Notes: a model not told the origin generated them from the sequence alone. 64,000 nucleotides of DNA from Moritella marina ATCC 15381 (GCF_008931805.1 NZ_CP044399.1:3769370-3833369); one strand, 5' to 3'. Counted from the first letter of the stretch, positions 36,842 to 46,060 are shown. Numbers and translations are program-made.

Positions 36842-37515
36842 TGGATGAATTATCACTACATGAAACGCGCGTATTAGGCGCATTAATTGAAAAAGAACAC
36901 ACCACGCCCGATAACTACCCACTGTCGTTAAACTCATTAACGTCTGCATGTAATCAAAAAAGCAGCCGTGAGCCAGTACTCTCATTAAGCCAAGATGAAG
37001 TACAAAATATCGTTGATGATTTAGTCAAAAAACACTTAGTGATAAATGATGAAAATGGCGGTAAACGCAGTGCTAAAATTCGTCATCGTTTCGGTAATAC
37101 TGAGTTCAGTAAAATTCGTTTCAACCCGCAACAATTAGCTATTTTGACGCTATTATTTTTACGTGGCCCACAAACTCCGGGTGAACTAAGAACCCGTTCG
37201 GCGCGCCAATATGCATTTAATGATGTGCAAGAAGTTGAAACGGCATTAGATCAACTGGCCAATCATGAACAAGGTCCATTTATCGTTAAACTAAATAGAG
37301 AGCCGGGACAAAGTGCTTGTCGTTATGCCCATCTATTCAGTGGTGCTGTAACGTCGACAGCTACCGCAACAGGTAACTCAGCACTGGCTAGCAGTAACAG
37401 CGCCGATGAAAATAACGCATTAGCAACGCGTGTTGATGAACTTGAACAGGAAGTCGCGACGCTTAAAGCGCAGTTAACAGCATTACAAGAAACTGTTGCG
37501 CTTTTAAGCGAGTAA
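36841..37515 (+). CDS. yceH: YceH family (DUF480) protein
   Basis: 224 residues with two winged-helix-like repeats: LSLHETRVLGALIEKEHTTP, then YPLSLNSLTSACNQKSSREP, and in the second half LRGPQTPGELRTRS. The C-terminal region ends in a short coiled coil (DELEQEVATLKAQLTALQET). The family is widespread in gammaproteobacteria and of unknown function. The ATG overlaps the cobO stop (TAATG), so translation is coupled. Confidence 0.92.
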   Translation: MDELSLHETRVLGALIEKEHTTPDNYPLSLNSLTSACNQKSSREPVLSLSQDEVQNIVDDLVKKHLVINDENGGKRSAKIRHRFGNTEFSKIRFNPQQLAILTLLFLRGPQTPGELRTRSARQYAFNDVQEVETALDQLANHEQGPFIVKLNREPGQSACRYAHLFSGAVTSTATATGNSALASSNSADENNALATRVDELEQEVATLKAQLTALQETVALLSE

Positions 37516-37599
37516 AATTTTTAACTTGCCAGAATAATAAAGGGGCTCTGAATTCACAGATTCAGATGTCCTATTCAGCTATAAAGAGATGCTTATATT

Positions 37600-37905
37600 T
37601 AAATTAGGCGAATACCATTATCGAAGAGATAATCTAATTTTTCGCTTAAAAATAATATAATTGGAGTTTACGCGTGTTCGCCTAAAATTTTCCAACGGAG
37701 ACCCCCTGCAGTCCTCACTATAGTTTGTGCAAGGTGTTTCAATCTTGGTTGTTGTTGTAACTTTTTCTCCTGTAAGTAATCCTTCATCACTTTTAGAAGA
37801 AGTCATTACATCACCAAAACAAAAAACTCTTAACTCATGAATTGATACAGCGCATACCATCAATACCGACATTAGCGCAGTCGTCGTTATCATTGCAGTT
37901 TTCAT
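37600..37905 (-). pseudogene. Decayed duplicate of the adjacent outer-membrane beta-barrel gene
   Basis: An ORF of 95 residues (37618-37905) begins MKTAMITTTALMSVLMVCAV, almost the same signal peptide as the intact gene at 37956-38570 (MKKTMIATTALMSVLMVSTV), and keeps scattered matches (CTNYSEDCRGSP against YTNYGDITFTSP). DNA similarity runs on out of frame to about 37600 (GGCGAATACCATTATC occurs in both copies), so homology covers roughly the first 60 percent of the gene and then stops. The ribosome-site region ahead of the ATG is also duplicated. A remnant of a tandem duplication. Confidence 0.75.
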
Positions 37906-37955
37906 TGCTTACCTTTCAATCTAAGTCAGCTATTAGAGTAGAGTGAAAGGAATGC

Positions 37956-38570
37956 TTAAAAACGAAAGTTAACCGCTACATAGTAAGAATCTAAAACGAT
38001 ATCTTTATCACCAACACCAGTCTCAATTGCGAAAGTGTCGGCTTCGTAGCCAAGTCTAAAGCTAACATCAGCGTAAGTCTCATACGGGTTATATGGAATA
38101 TACTCGATGCCAAAACCATAGCGAACACCCCCACCATTATCAATATCGATAGTACTACTTTGTATCGACTCATCTAAATCTATAGAAGTCACACCAATAA
38201 TACCAAATGGGCGAATACCATTATCAAATGTATAACCTAAGTTTGCGCTTAACGATAATATTTTTGGGGTCCATGAAATCCCCGAACGATACATTGGCGA
38301 CGGTGAAGTGAAGGTAATATCACCATAATTTGTATATTGTGCTTCTATCGCCGCAATATGATTAAACTGATAGCCTGCAATTATTTTATAGGTAGAATCC
38401 TCAGCTTTAGCTTCTATTGGTACCAGGGATTTTTCAAATAATCCACCATCATCAAAACCAGAAGTTCCGATTGCACCACCAAGATAAAACCCTCTTGATT
38501 CATTCGCTGATACAGTACTTACCATCAATACCGACATTAAGGCTGTCGTTGCTATCATTGTTTTTTTCAT
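37956..38570 (-). CDS. Outer-membrane beta-barrel protein
   Basis: 204 residues: signal peptide cleaved after about VSANES, then alternating strands typical of an eight-stranded OmpA/OmpW-like barrel, beginning GFYLGGAIGTSGFDDGG and ending with the outer-membrane C-terminal phenylalanine (YYVAVNFRF). No precise family recognised. AAGGTAAGC precedes the ATG. The 271 bp upstream are extremely AT-rich with no gene. A ToxR-like regulator lies directly upstream on the same strand and could control it, as ToxR controls porins in Vibrio; this is inference. Confidence 0.8.
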   Translation of the reverse strand: MKKTMIATTALMSVLMVSTVSANESRGFYLGGAIGTSGFDDGGLFEKSLVPIEAKAEDSTYKIIAGYQFNHIAAIEAQYTNYGDITFTSPSPMYRSGISWTPKILSLSANLGYTFDNGIRPFGIIGVTSIDLDESIQSSTIDIDNGGGVRYGFGIEYIPYNPYETYADVSFRLGYEADTFAIETGVGDKDIVLDSYYVAVNFRF

Positions 38571-38841
38571 TGCTTACCTTTTAATCTTGAATTCTCGTTT
38601 AAATCAGGCAGCATAATAAAGTTAAATATCAAGAAAAAATAAACAATAATGAAACATATCAATAAATATACATAATCAACCACAAAAAACACAGTAAGCA
38701 ATTGTATTTAAAAATTAAAATAAAAAATAAATGTGTATTAATATTTGCTTTGGTTATATTTTTATTACAAAAACAACGTATAAATATAATACTTAGTACT
38801 AAATGAATTGCATTAGGATGAAACAATCCAGTTTTAGAAGG

Positions 38842-39777
38842 CTAATGAGAGATTGATGAACCATGACATAAATGGTCATCTTGAATAGAGTCCAATATAG
38901 AATTATAGGTTTCCCCATCCACTAATTTGTAGTTAATAATATTATGGCTTTCACTATTTTTAGTTTTGATAAAAGCACTCATCGCAATGTTGTCTTTGTT
39001 GTAGGGCGAGGAGTAAACCCTAATATAGACCTTATTCATATCACATGAATTTAGGTTTGAAGCATACAATGCTTTTCTAAAATCACTCTCAACAAGTAAC
39101 CGATCGGAATCACTAATATAGACATCAATATTATCCAGTCTATAATGTTGATAGTTTTTTTCATCCATAAAAGATGCGTTACTCATATTGTTTTTTGCGA
39201 TAAGAAAAATCAACGTCGATAGCAATATTAAATTAACAAAAAACCACATACTCCTTACATAGTTCCCCTTAACAGCTGGTAAATTTATTTTTTTATTCTC
39301 GCTGAATATACGATTAAGGTCATTGTCTTTATCGCTTTCACTAGGGCCATCATCTAGCTCGATAACGTCATCTAACACTTGTGTTTCATCCGAATCTTCA
39401 ATGCTTTTTTTAAGAGCTTCATTATGAATATCTTCGGGGAATTCATGATTAAAAGTAATTACTAAGGAGTAGCCTTTTTTACTAATGGTATTAAGTTTCA
39501 GTTCATTAGATTCGAGTTTTTTTATCGTCTTTCTTATATAACTAATGGTATTCGTTAATGATTGTTCAGAAACAATCGCGCCTTGCCAGCATTCTTCAAA
39601 TAACTCATCCCTAGAAATACATTGATCTTGATTTTTTAATAAGTACATAAATACTCTAAAAGGCAAAGGGCGCATGCTAACTGTAATGCTTGAAAGGAGG
39701 CAAGTTACAGCCCGCATTTCAGGATCAATACTGATATATTGGGTTACTGGTTGTTTATGAATCATTAATTCCTGCAT
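38842..39777 (-). CDS. ToxR/CadC-like membrane-bound transcriptional regulator
   Basis: 311 residues. Cytoplasmic OmpR-type winged helix at about residues 20-110 (PLPFRVFMYLLKNQDQCISR, SEQSLTNTISYIRKTI), an acidic linker, one membrane helix at about 190-206 (WFFVNLILLSTLIFLIA), and a periplasmic domain of about 100 residues with two cysteines. This is the ToxR/CadC architecture, where the periplasmic part senses envelope or pH signals. Start at ATG 39777; ATG 39765 with GGA just before is an alternative. Divergent from a small exported protein gene, and upstream of the barrel protein gene. Confidence 0.85.
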   Translation of the reverse strand: MQELMIHKQPVTQYISIDPEMRAVTCLLSSITVSMRPLPFRVFMYLLKNQDQCISRDELFEECWQGAIVSEQSLTNTISYIRKTIKKLESNELKLNTISKKGYSLVITFNHEFPEDIHNEALKKSIEDSDETQVLDDVIELDDGPSESDKDNDLNRIFSENKKINLPAVKGNYVRSMWFFVNLILLSTLIFLIAKNNMSNASFMDEKNYQHYRLDNIDVYISDSDRLLVESDFRKALYASNLNSCDMNKVYIRVYSSPYNKDNIAMSAFIKTKNSESHNIINYKLVDGETYNSILDSIQDDHLCHGSSISH

Positions 39778-39922
39778 TTTTTAAGTAGAAATGATGGCCA
39801 ACTTCATTCCGAGCAATAAATTTGTATATGATACATTATAATGTAAGCTCTTAACTTATACTGTTGATTATTTATCTCTTGTAGTTAAACAACACAAATA
39901 AAATCAAAGGAGTAGTGGTCTA

Positions 39923-40411
39923 GTGCAAGTATATTTAACTAAGCTAATGATTATAAACCTTATTTTGTTTTTTATTTTACTGAGTAAAATATTAACAACT
40001 TCAAATATTAGCTTAGCAGGTAGCCAATGGGTTTGTGATTTAAAAAAAATAGGCTTTGCAACAAATGCATACTCAAAATACAACAGCATAAATGAATTAA
40101 TGCTTTATACATTTAGCTCAAAAAGTGCTTTCTATATTAAAGATAGGATATTGGTCGAGAATAAAAATGCTCAAACTGAAACCGCAGAACTACTCTTCGT
40201 AGGAAAGTATGTTTTAGAAGGCAATAACTTATCGATGACTTTCAACGATGTTATTTTTAAAAAAAAGCATAGCGATGACGTCATCAACAATGATCAATTG
40301 CTATATAAAGGCTTTTCGATAGATTATAAAATTGAACGTAAAGGTAATTTCCTTTATTTTTACTCGGCGAATAATAGCGAAGTATTTAATCACATTTGTT
40401 GGATGCATTAA
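39923..40411 (+). CDS. Uncharacterised exported or membrane-anchored small protein
   Basis: 162 residues, no family recognised. An N-terminal hydrophobic helix (about residues 8-26) is followed by a periplasmic-looking domain with a cysteine near each end (GSQWVCDLKK and NHICWMH), which could form a disulfide. GTG start at 39923 with AAGGAG eleven bases before; ATG 39947 is a shorter option. Divergent from the ToxR-like gene across 145 AT-rich bp. ToxR, TcpP and similar regulators need a small periplasmic partner (ToxS, TcpH); this protein could be such a partner, by position only. Confidence 0.6.
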   Translation: MQVYLTKLMIINLILFFILLSKILTTSNISLAGSQWVCDLKKIGFATNAYSKYNSINELMLYTFSSKSAFYIKDRILVENKNAQTETAELLFVGKYVLEGNNLSMTFNDVIFKKKHSDDVINNDQLLYKGFSIDYKIERKGNFLYFYSANNSEVFNHICWMH

Positions 40412-40430
40412 GCGATAAACAATTTTCACT

Positions 40431-41321
40431 TTATGGTGTAGACTTCAACGCCAATTCTTTCGCCAAATAGTCTACCAACATACGTACTTTCGGCGACAGA
40501 TGGCGATTTTGTGGATATAACGCCCACACTGCATCATCCGGTTCGCGGTAATTCGGTAGCAATTCAATTAACTGACCTTGATTAATATATTCCTGCACAT
40601 AATAATCGGGCAGTTGCACAATACCGACGCCTTTCAAGGCCGCATCCACTAAAACTGGGCCACTGTTACAGCTAAAATTACCTTTCACGCGAATATTACG
40701 GGCTTTGCCTTTTTCCTGAAAACGCCAATAATCCAAGGTGCCAGATAAGCAATTATGACGGTCTAGTTCTGACAAGGTATGTGGCGCACCAAAGGCACTT
40801 AAGTATTCCGGCGCCGCGCAAACATATTGCTTACGTGTTGCCAAACGTTTACCTATCATCGAGGAATCGCCCAACTGACCAAGGCGAATAGCTAAATCAA
40901 AACCTTCATCAATTAAGTCAATTTGCTGATTAGATAAGACCAGTTGCACTTCTAATTCTGGATATTCCATCACAAAATCATTCACTAATGGCGCAACACT
41001 ACGTTCACCGTAAGTAATTGGCGCAGTTATTTTTAACTTACCTTTGGGCGTGCTCTGTAAATTGCTGATGGCACGTTCAGCATCTGCTAAACCATCCATC
41101 ACCTGACGACAATGCTGATAGTAAATGCCACCCACTTCGGTTACAGATACTTTACGTGTGGTCCGGTAGAATAACTTTGCCGACAAGCGCTCTTCAAGTG
41201 CCGACACCTGTCGACTCACTTGCGCGGTCGAGATCCCTAAACGCTTTGCTGCGGCGGTAAAACTTTCGGTTTCTGCAACCGCTACAAATTCACTGACACC
41301 AGACCAATCACTCATCAACAC
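40431..41321 (-). CDS. LysR family transcriptional regulator
   Basis: 296 residues of the CrgA/AaeR-like LysR branch: HTH TAAAKRLGISTAQVSRQVSA, then a substrate-binding-like domain (KLKITAPITYGERSVAPLVN). Regulators very like this are often found beside class III alcohol dehydrogenase (adhC) in gammaproteobacteria. Here it is divergent from a dicarboxylate-type symporter, while adhC lies 5.6 kb away; a 27-bp element in its own upstream region recurs upstream of adhC. It may govern both. Confidence 0.88.
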   Translation of the reverse strand: MLMSDWSGVSEFVAVAETESFTAAAKRLGISTAQVSRQVSALEERLSAKLFYRTTRKVSVTEVGGIYYQHCRQVMDGLADAERAISNLQSTPKGKLKITAPITYGERSVAPLVNDFVMEYPELEVQLVLSNQQIDLIDEGFDLAIRLGQLGDSSMIGKRLATRKQYVCAAPEYLSAFGAPHTLSELDRHNCLSGTLDYWRFQEKGKARNIRVKGNFSCNSGPVLVDAALKGVGIVQLPDYYVQEYINQGQLIELLPNYREPDDAVWALYPQNRHLSPKVRMLVDYLAKELALKSTP

Positions 41322-41380
41322 ATTCTCTTATTCAACTGTTAGGTAACAATTATAAGTTATTAGCGACAATAAACCTAAAC

Positions 41381-41407
41381 TATTACTATGTAGTAAAAGT
41401 GATTTGC
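41381..41407. promoter_or_regulatory. Putative LysR-type operator, copy 1
   Basis: Perfect dyad TTACTA-TG-TAGTAA, of the T-N11-A type bound by LysR regulators, followed by AAAGTGATTTGC. 24 of 27 bases recur at 46798-46824 ahead of adhC. It is 60 bp upstream of the LysR start and 86 bp upstream of the symporter start. Confidence 0.55.
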
Positions 41408-41492
41408 TTATCCAGCTCATTATCATCAGTACATAACTCCAATATAATCTCGCCTTAATTACTGATATCCAGTAACTCTAACGAGAAAGATT

Positions 41493-42749
41493 ATGCTATC
41501 AACGATCAAGCGTTCATTGCCATTGCAACTATTCATAGCCGCTATGCTGGCTTGGGTCTTTGCCACAATAATGCCCACTGTAGCCAATATTACCGAGCCA
41601 GTTATTGAACAAACTTGGTATCAATTAATTTTGTTAGGTAAGACCACTTATATCGGTTTGCTGAAAATGGTTATCGGCTTAGTAGTAATGCTGTCATTAA
41701 TGCAGGGTATTACCAATATAGGCTCAACGCTAAAGTTAAAAACCTTAGGCGTCAGCACCCTCGCTTTTTACAGCTTAACGTCGATTATCGCGATTAGTCT
41801 CGGGCTTGGTGCTGCGCTATTAATGCCAGAATGGCAACCACTTGTAGAGCCAGTCGTTGTTGCTGACCACATTAATTTAATTGAACAAGATACAGTCACA
41901 GGCTCAAGCATTACCGCTAAATTATTGGCGATGGCGTTAGTGAATCCTTTTTCAGCCTTAGTTAACGGTAACCTGTTAGCGATTGTTTTATTCTCGTTGT
42001 TATTTTCAGTATCGTTATTACGTTCATTGCCACAAGACCATGTGGTATTTACTGTGATTGCGGGGTTGAATACAGGTTTAAATAAATTAGTACAGAGCAT
42101 CATTCGTCTCGCCCCGATAGCCGTGTTCGCCATTGTATTTGAGTTTACGGTGACAGGAAATACCGGCTTATTTGGTCAATTAGCGCTATTCGCCTTGTTA
42201 GTGTTTGTACTCACGCTGATTCACGGCGTAATTGTATTACCGACTCTAGCTAAAATTTTTACTGGCATTAAATTTAGCACCTTATTTAAAGCCATTTCCG
42301 CACCACTCGCGATGGCGTTTGCCACTTCATCAAGCTCAGCAACACTGCCTTTATCTATGCAAGCAGCAGAGAACGAGCTGGGCATATCACAAAGCACCAG
42401 CAGTTTTGTACTGCCACTCGGCGCGGTGATGAATATGGATGGCACCGCCTTGTTTGAAGGTGTAGCAGCGATCTTCCTCGCGCAGTTATTTGGTATTGAT
42501 TTAAGTACCACTGGCATTGTGATGATATTTATTATGGCCATGGTTTCATCAGTCGGCGCACCCGGTATGCCATCAGGATCTATGTCTGGTATGCAATTAG
42601 TCATGCTAGCCGCAGGTATTCCACTAGAAGGTATCGCGATCTTGCTTATTATCGAACGTCCACTCGATACATTTAGAACGGCGGTAAATGTGGAAGGTGA
42701 TTTGATTGCAGCGCTGGTTGTTGATAAATGGCAACAGGATAAAATATAA
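41493..42749 (+). CDS. Dicarboxylate/amino acid:cation symporter (DAACS family)
   Basis: Sodium- or proton-coupled uptake carrier of the GltP/DctA/SstT type. 418 residues, eight helices and two re-entrant loops. The serine-rich loop AFATSSSSATLPLSMQAAE and the conserved LPLGAVMNMDGTALFEGVAA with NMDGT are present. The substrate (glutamate, aspartate, dicarboxylates or serine) cannot be set from this. Divergent from the LysR gene, with the shared operator-like element between. A weak hairpin (AAAGGTAGG...CCTATCTTT, about 42767-42799) follows. Confidence 0.92.
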   Translation: MLSTIKRSLPLQLFIAAMLAWVFATIMPTVANITEPVIEQTWYQLILLGKTTYIGLLKMVIGLVVMLSLMQGITNIGSTLKLKTLGVSTLAFYSLTSIIAISLGLGAALLMPEWQPLVEPVVVADHINLIEQDTVTGSSITAKLLAMALVNPFSALVNGNLLAIVLFSLLFSVSLLRSLPQDHVVFTVIAGLNTGLNKLVQSIIRLAPIAVFAIVFEFTVTGNTGLFGQLALFALLVFVLTLIHGVIVLPTLAKIFTGIKFSTLFKAISAPLAMAFATSSSSATLPLSMQAAENELGISQSTSSFVLPLGAVMNMDGTALFEGVAAIFLAQLFGIDLSTTGIVMIFIMAMVSSVGAPGMPSGSMSGMQLVMLAAGIPLEGIAILLIIERPLDTFRTAVNVEGDLIAALVVDKWQQDKI

Positions 42750-42812
42750 CCGAGCTTAATCGCGAGATAAAGGTAGGAGGAGATAAGCCCCTATCTTTAA
42801 TAATTGCATTTC

Positions 42813-42827
42813 AAGACGATCGGTCAT
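42813..42827. promoter_or_regulatory. Operator-like site ahead of the TetR gene
   Basis: AAGACGATCGGTCAT, matching AAGACGACCGGTCT at 43517-43530 ahead of the flavin oxidoreductase (AGAC-N5-GTC core). It is 12 bp before the TetR ATG, a typical autorepression position. Confidence 0.55.
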
Positions 42828-42838
42828 AGAATAGCCAA

Positions 42839-43438
42839 ATGCCAAGACCTAAACAAAACGAACATACCCGCGAAGCCCTGATTGAAGTTGGTATCAAGCA
42901 TATCTCTCAACACGGTTATCACGGTACTGGGATTAAACAGATCCTAGACGAGCTAAAAGTACCTAAAGGGTCTTTTTATAACTATTTTAATAGCAAAGAA
43001 GCCTTTGTTGCCGAGCTAATCGAAGCCGATATGCACGCCAATGCCAAAGAAATTCAACCGCTATTGGATGACGTAAACCTAAATCCAATACAAAAATTGC
43101 GTGCGCTATTTGAAAAAGGCCGCCAAAAATACAGCGAACAAAACGGCAAACAAGGTTGTTTAGTTGCCAGTGTCGCTAACGATATTGGTGATTCAAGTGC
43201 ATTATGCCAACAGGCAATGCAACGTTCGGTAAACGCACTGAACAAACTATTATCTGGATTAATCAGCGATGCACAAGCACAGCAATTGATCCGTACTGAC
43301 TTACCCGCCAAGCAGTTAGCTACATTGATGTGGACAGCATGGGAAGGTAGTTTAATCGAAATGAAGATCGCCGGTAATACCGATAATCTAACGCAGATTA
43401 CCGACTTCATTTTTGATGACATTTTAAAAGTTAGCTAA
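42839..43438 (+). CDS. TetR/AcrR family transcriptional regulator
   Basis: 199 residues. HTH at about residues 8-55 with the hallmark LKVPKGSFYNYFNSKEAFVA; the C-terminal domain contains KQGCLVASVANDIGD. This is the TetR branch that includes NemR- and AcuR-like repressors, several of which sense electrophiles through cysteines; here Cys residues occur in QGCLVA and ALCQQ. The next gene is an old-yellow-enzyme homologue, and both genes carry the same operator-like motif, so it probably represses itself and that enzyme. Confidence 0.88.
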   Translation: MPRPKQNEHTREALIEVGIKHISQHGYHGTGIKQILDELKVPKGSFYNYFNSKEAFVAELIEADMHANAKEIQPLLDDVNLNPIQKLRALFEKGRQKYSEQNGKQGCLVASVANDIGDSSALCQQAMQRSVNALNKLLSGLISDAQAQQLIRTDLPAKQLATLMWTAWEGSLIEMKIAGNTDNLTQITDFIFDDILKVS

Positions 43439-43516
43439 TTAACGAGCTAACCGAAAAAGCAAACAAACAGCGATATTATGAGTCGAATTGTAATATCGTT
43501 TTTTTGACCCAAGACT

Positions 43517-43530
43517 AAGACGACCGGTCT
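43517..43530. promoter_or_regulatory. Operator-like site ahead of the flavin oxidoreductase gene
   Basis: AAGACGACCGGTCT with inverted AGAC/GTCT ends, 27 bp before the ATG at 43558. Resembles in part the E. coli NemR box, which ends GGTCTA, and copies the site at 42813. Confidence 0.55.
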
Positions 43531-43557
43531 AATGATTTATTTAAAGCAGGATTAATA

Positions 43558-44790
43558 ATGACTACAGCAATTACATTACAGCAAGGTTTTACCTTAAAAA
43601 ATGGCACGTTTATTAAAAACCGTTTATTTAAATCGGCAATGAGCGAACAACTTAGTGATGCCCAACACAACCCATTACCCGGTTTAGCTACGCTGTATCG
43701 CGCTTGGGCGTTAGGCGGTTTAGGATTATCAATTACGGGTAACCTCATGGTTGATCGTAACGCGCTTGGCGAACCAAAACAGGTGGTATTAGATGAACAA
43801 AGTGATTTAACTGAATTTAAAAATTGGGCAAAGCAAGGCAGCCTTAATGGTACACAGTTATGGGCGCAGCTAAATCATCCCGGTAAACAGACTCCTAATT
43901 TTATTAATAAAGAACCTGTCGCGCCATCAGCTATCGCATTAACTAATGGTTTAGAAAAAGGTTTTAATACACCACGCGCCTTAACCGAATCAGAAATTTT
44001 GAACATTATTGGTCAATTTCAAACGAGTGCAAAACTGGCGAAGCAAGTTGGTTTTACAGGCGTACAAATCCACGGCGCCCACGGTTATCTAGTGAATCAA
44101 TTTTTGTCTCCACGTCACAATCAACGTGACGACCAATGGGGTGGTAGCATTGAAAATCGTATGCGCTTTGTATTATCTATCTATCAAGCAATACGTGCCG
44201 AAGTCGGTGGCGCATTTCCAATTGGCATTAAATTAAATTCAGCCGATTTCATGCGTGGTGGTTTTACTGAAGAAGAGTCAATGCAAGTCGTTAAAGCATT
44301 AGCGGATGCCGGTATCGATCAGATTGAGATCAGCGGTGGTACCTATGAAAGTCCAACGATGACAGGTCATAAGGTAAAAAAATCAACTTTAGAACGTGAA
44401 GCTTACTTCCTTGCTTATGCAGAAAAAGTACGTGCAATCACCGACACACCGTTAGTGGTAACAGGTGGTTTCCGTTCAAGCAAAGCCATGTTGTCAGCAC
44501 TAAAAAGCAATGCCACTGATTTTATTGGCCTCGCGCGTCCTATGTCATTAGATACGCAACTGCCAAATAAGTTAATGGCATCAGACGAGCATGCAATCAG
44601 CTTACCGAATTTAACCACAGGTGTGAAAGCCATAGATCGTATGGCGATGTTAGACATTACTTGGTACGAAGCCCAGCTTGCCCGCATTGCGAAACAACAA
44701 CAGCCGAAAGCAAATTTAGGCACTTGGCCGGTATTCTTCAAAACCATCTATGGAGCTGGTATCTACGCATTTAGAAAACGCCGTGCTTAA
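43558..44790 (+). CDS. NADH:flavin oxidoreductase (old yellow enzyme family)
   Basis: 410-residue FMN-dependent TIM-barrel reductase. Motifs in order: LWAQLNHPGKQTP, VQIHGAHGYLVNQFLSPRHN (catalytic and substrate-binding His pair), RDDQWGGSIENRMRF and VTGGFRSSKAM with LARPM for phosphate and flavin binding. Members reduce activated C=C bonds, nitro compounds or enones with NAD(P)H. The TetR gene just upstream with a shared operator suggests induction by electrophiles, as for nemRA. Physiological substrate unknown. Confidence 0.9.
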   Translation: MTTAITLQQGFTLKNGTFIKNRLFKSAMSEQLSDAQHNPLPGLATLYRAWALGGLGLSITGNLMVDRNALGEPKQVVLDEQSDLTEFKNWAKQGSLNGTQLWAQLNHPGKQTPNFINKEPVAPSAIALTNGLEKGFNTPRALTESEILNIIGQFQTSAKLAKQVGFTGVQIHGAHGYLVNQFLSPRHNQRDDQWGGSIENRMRFVLSIYQAIRAEVGGAFPIGIKLNSADFMRGGFTEEESMQVVKALADAGIDQIEISGGTYESPTMTGHKVKKSTLEREAYFLAYAEKVRAITDTPLVVTGGFRSSKAMLSALKSNATDFIGLARPMSLDTQLPNKLMASDEHAISLPNLTTGVKAIDRMAMLDITWYEAQLARIAKQQQPKANLGTWPVFFKTIYGAGIYAFRKRRA

Positions 44791-44872
44791 CCATCACGGT
44801 AGCGTCGCTATATTGACCATAAATGTGTTAGCATAGCGAAAATTTTTACCCATTTTCACAAGGTGTTTATTC

Positions 44873-45235
44873 ATGAAAGTTGTTCGCTGGTTACTAGGTC
44901 GTCTTATTTTAACGCTTAATTTTATTTTCACGCCAAAAAGCATGAAACGTCCTGCTGATGAACAAGCGAAAGTGGATAGTGAAATTAATAATATGTCACT
45001 TTACCAATTTGAAGCGTGCCCATTTTGCGTGAAAGTACGCCGTAGCATGAAACGTTTAAACCTAGATATTGCAGTACGTGATGCGAAAAATGATGCGACA
45101 TTTGGTAACGAACTAGAGCAAGAAGGCGGTCGCCGTAAAGTTCCTTGCCTACGCATTGAAGAAAACGGTCAAGTGCAATGGATGTATGAATCAAATGACA
45201 TCATTGCCCATTTAGAAAAGAAATTCGCTTCTTAG
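44873..45235 (+). CDS. Glutaredoxin-like protein with N-terminal membrane anchor
   Basis: 120 residues: a hydrophobic N-terminal helix (about 5-20), then a thioredoxin-fold domain with redox motif Cys49-Pro-Phe-Cys52, the cis-proline KVPCLRI and the glutathione-site MYESNDIIAHLE. Such proteins are related to the N-terminal domain of glutathione S-transferases. Membrane attachment is predicted but not certain. It lies 82 bp after the flavin reductase and ends with a terminator; a role in thiol stress response would fit. Confidence 0.88.
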   Translation: MKVVRWLLGRLILTLNFIFTPKSMKRPADEQAKVDSEINNMSLYQFEACPFCVKVRRSMKRLNLDIAVRDAKNDATFGNELEQEGGRRKVPCLRIEENGQVQWMYESNDIIAHLEKKFAS

Positions 45236-45282
45236 ATTCAAATATTAAATGGCGAATAGCCAAGTTAATTAATACCTGAAAG

Positions 45283-45307
45283 CCTGATAGCAATATCAGG
45301 TTTTTTT
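45283..45307 (+). terminator. Terminator after the glutaredoxin-like gene
   Basis: CCTGATA-gcaa-TATCAGG stem followed by seven T residues. Confidence 0.9.
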
Positions 45308-45325
45308 ATGTTCAATAATCTTCCT

Positions 45326-46000
45326 CTAGAATGAAATCCGCCCTCCAATAGTCCAACTGTAATCAATGTCATCCATGCCATAATAAGTACCGTTAGGGCT
45401 AAAAGCAGATACTTTAGCATACGGATAGACATGTAAAATCGGGCGCATAGTACCTATAGATATTTCCCATTCATTCGCGGTCCCTTGGTTGAAATCAATC
45501 ATATCCGATTTGTCTTCTGCATAGTGAAACTCAAATTTACCAATAACATAAGCATGCTGGAAGTACTTAGCTGCGGCGAAATAGGCCGAATACTTATTCG
45601 CATCATCAACCGTCATCCAAGTGAAACCATTGCGGACAAATTCACTTGTCACGCCAAACTTGGCAGAGTACCCGTCGAAAAATCGGATTGCAGAAAGGTC
45701 AACAAAGTGTGTTTTTGTTTTAACGCCATCAACACCTGCCAACTCCCCCATAAGCCAATCATCCTCCAAGCTGAACTCATAATAAGAATCCAACTTCCAA
45801 TTCGAATTAACAAATTGATGGTAACCAACACCAATCCCGAGCCATTCGTTGCTGTCTCCACCAATATATAAATAAGTATTATCAGTTACCGTCGCGGTAA
45901 CACCGATCTCTATAACATCCTTTTCAATTGATAGATCAATTCCAGCAAACGCTGAAGTACAGAGCATCATTGCGCTGCAAGTAATTGAAATAGTTTTCAT
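45326..46000 (-). CDS. Uncharacterised outer-membrane beta-barrel-like protein
   Basis: 224 residues with signal peptide (cleavage near SAFA-GID). The rest alternates hydrophobic and polar residues with many aromatic girdle residues and ends in ISF, an outer-membrane C-terminal signature. No family recognised. It follows the lipoprotein gene by 60 bp on the same strand, so the two may form an operon and act together at the cell surface. Confidence 0.75.
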   Translation of the reverse strand: MKTISITCSAMMLCTSAFAGIDLSIEKDVIEIGVTATVTDNTYLYIGGDSNEWLGIGVGYHQFVNSNWKLDSYYEFSLEDDWLMGELAGVDGVKTKTHFVDLSAIRFFDGYSAKFGVTSEFVRNGFTWMTVDDANKYSAYFAAAKYFQHAYVIGKFEFHYAEDKSDMIDFNQGTANEWEISIGTMRPILHVYPYAKVSAFSPNGTYYGMDDIDYSWTIGGRISF

Positions 46001-46060
46001 GCTCTAACCTAGGGGGAGGCTCCAAGCAAACGCTAGGAGCTGAATACATAAAATAGATAA

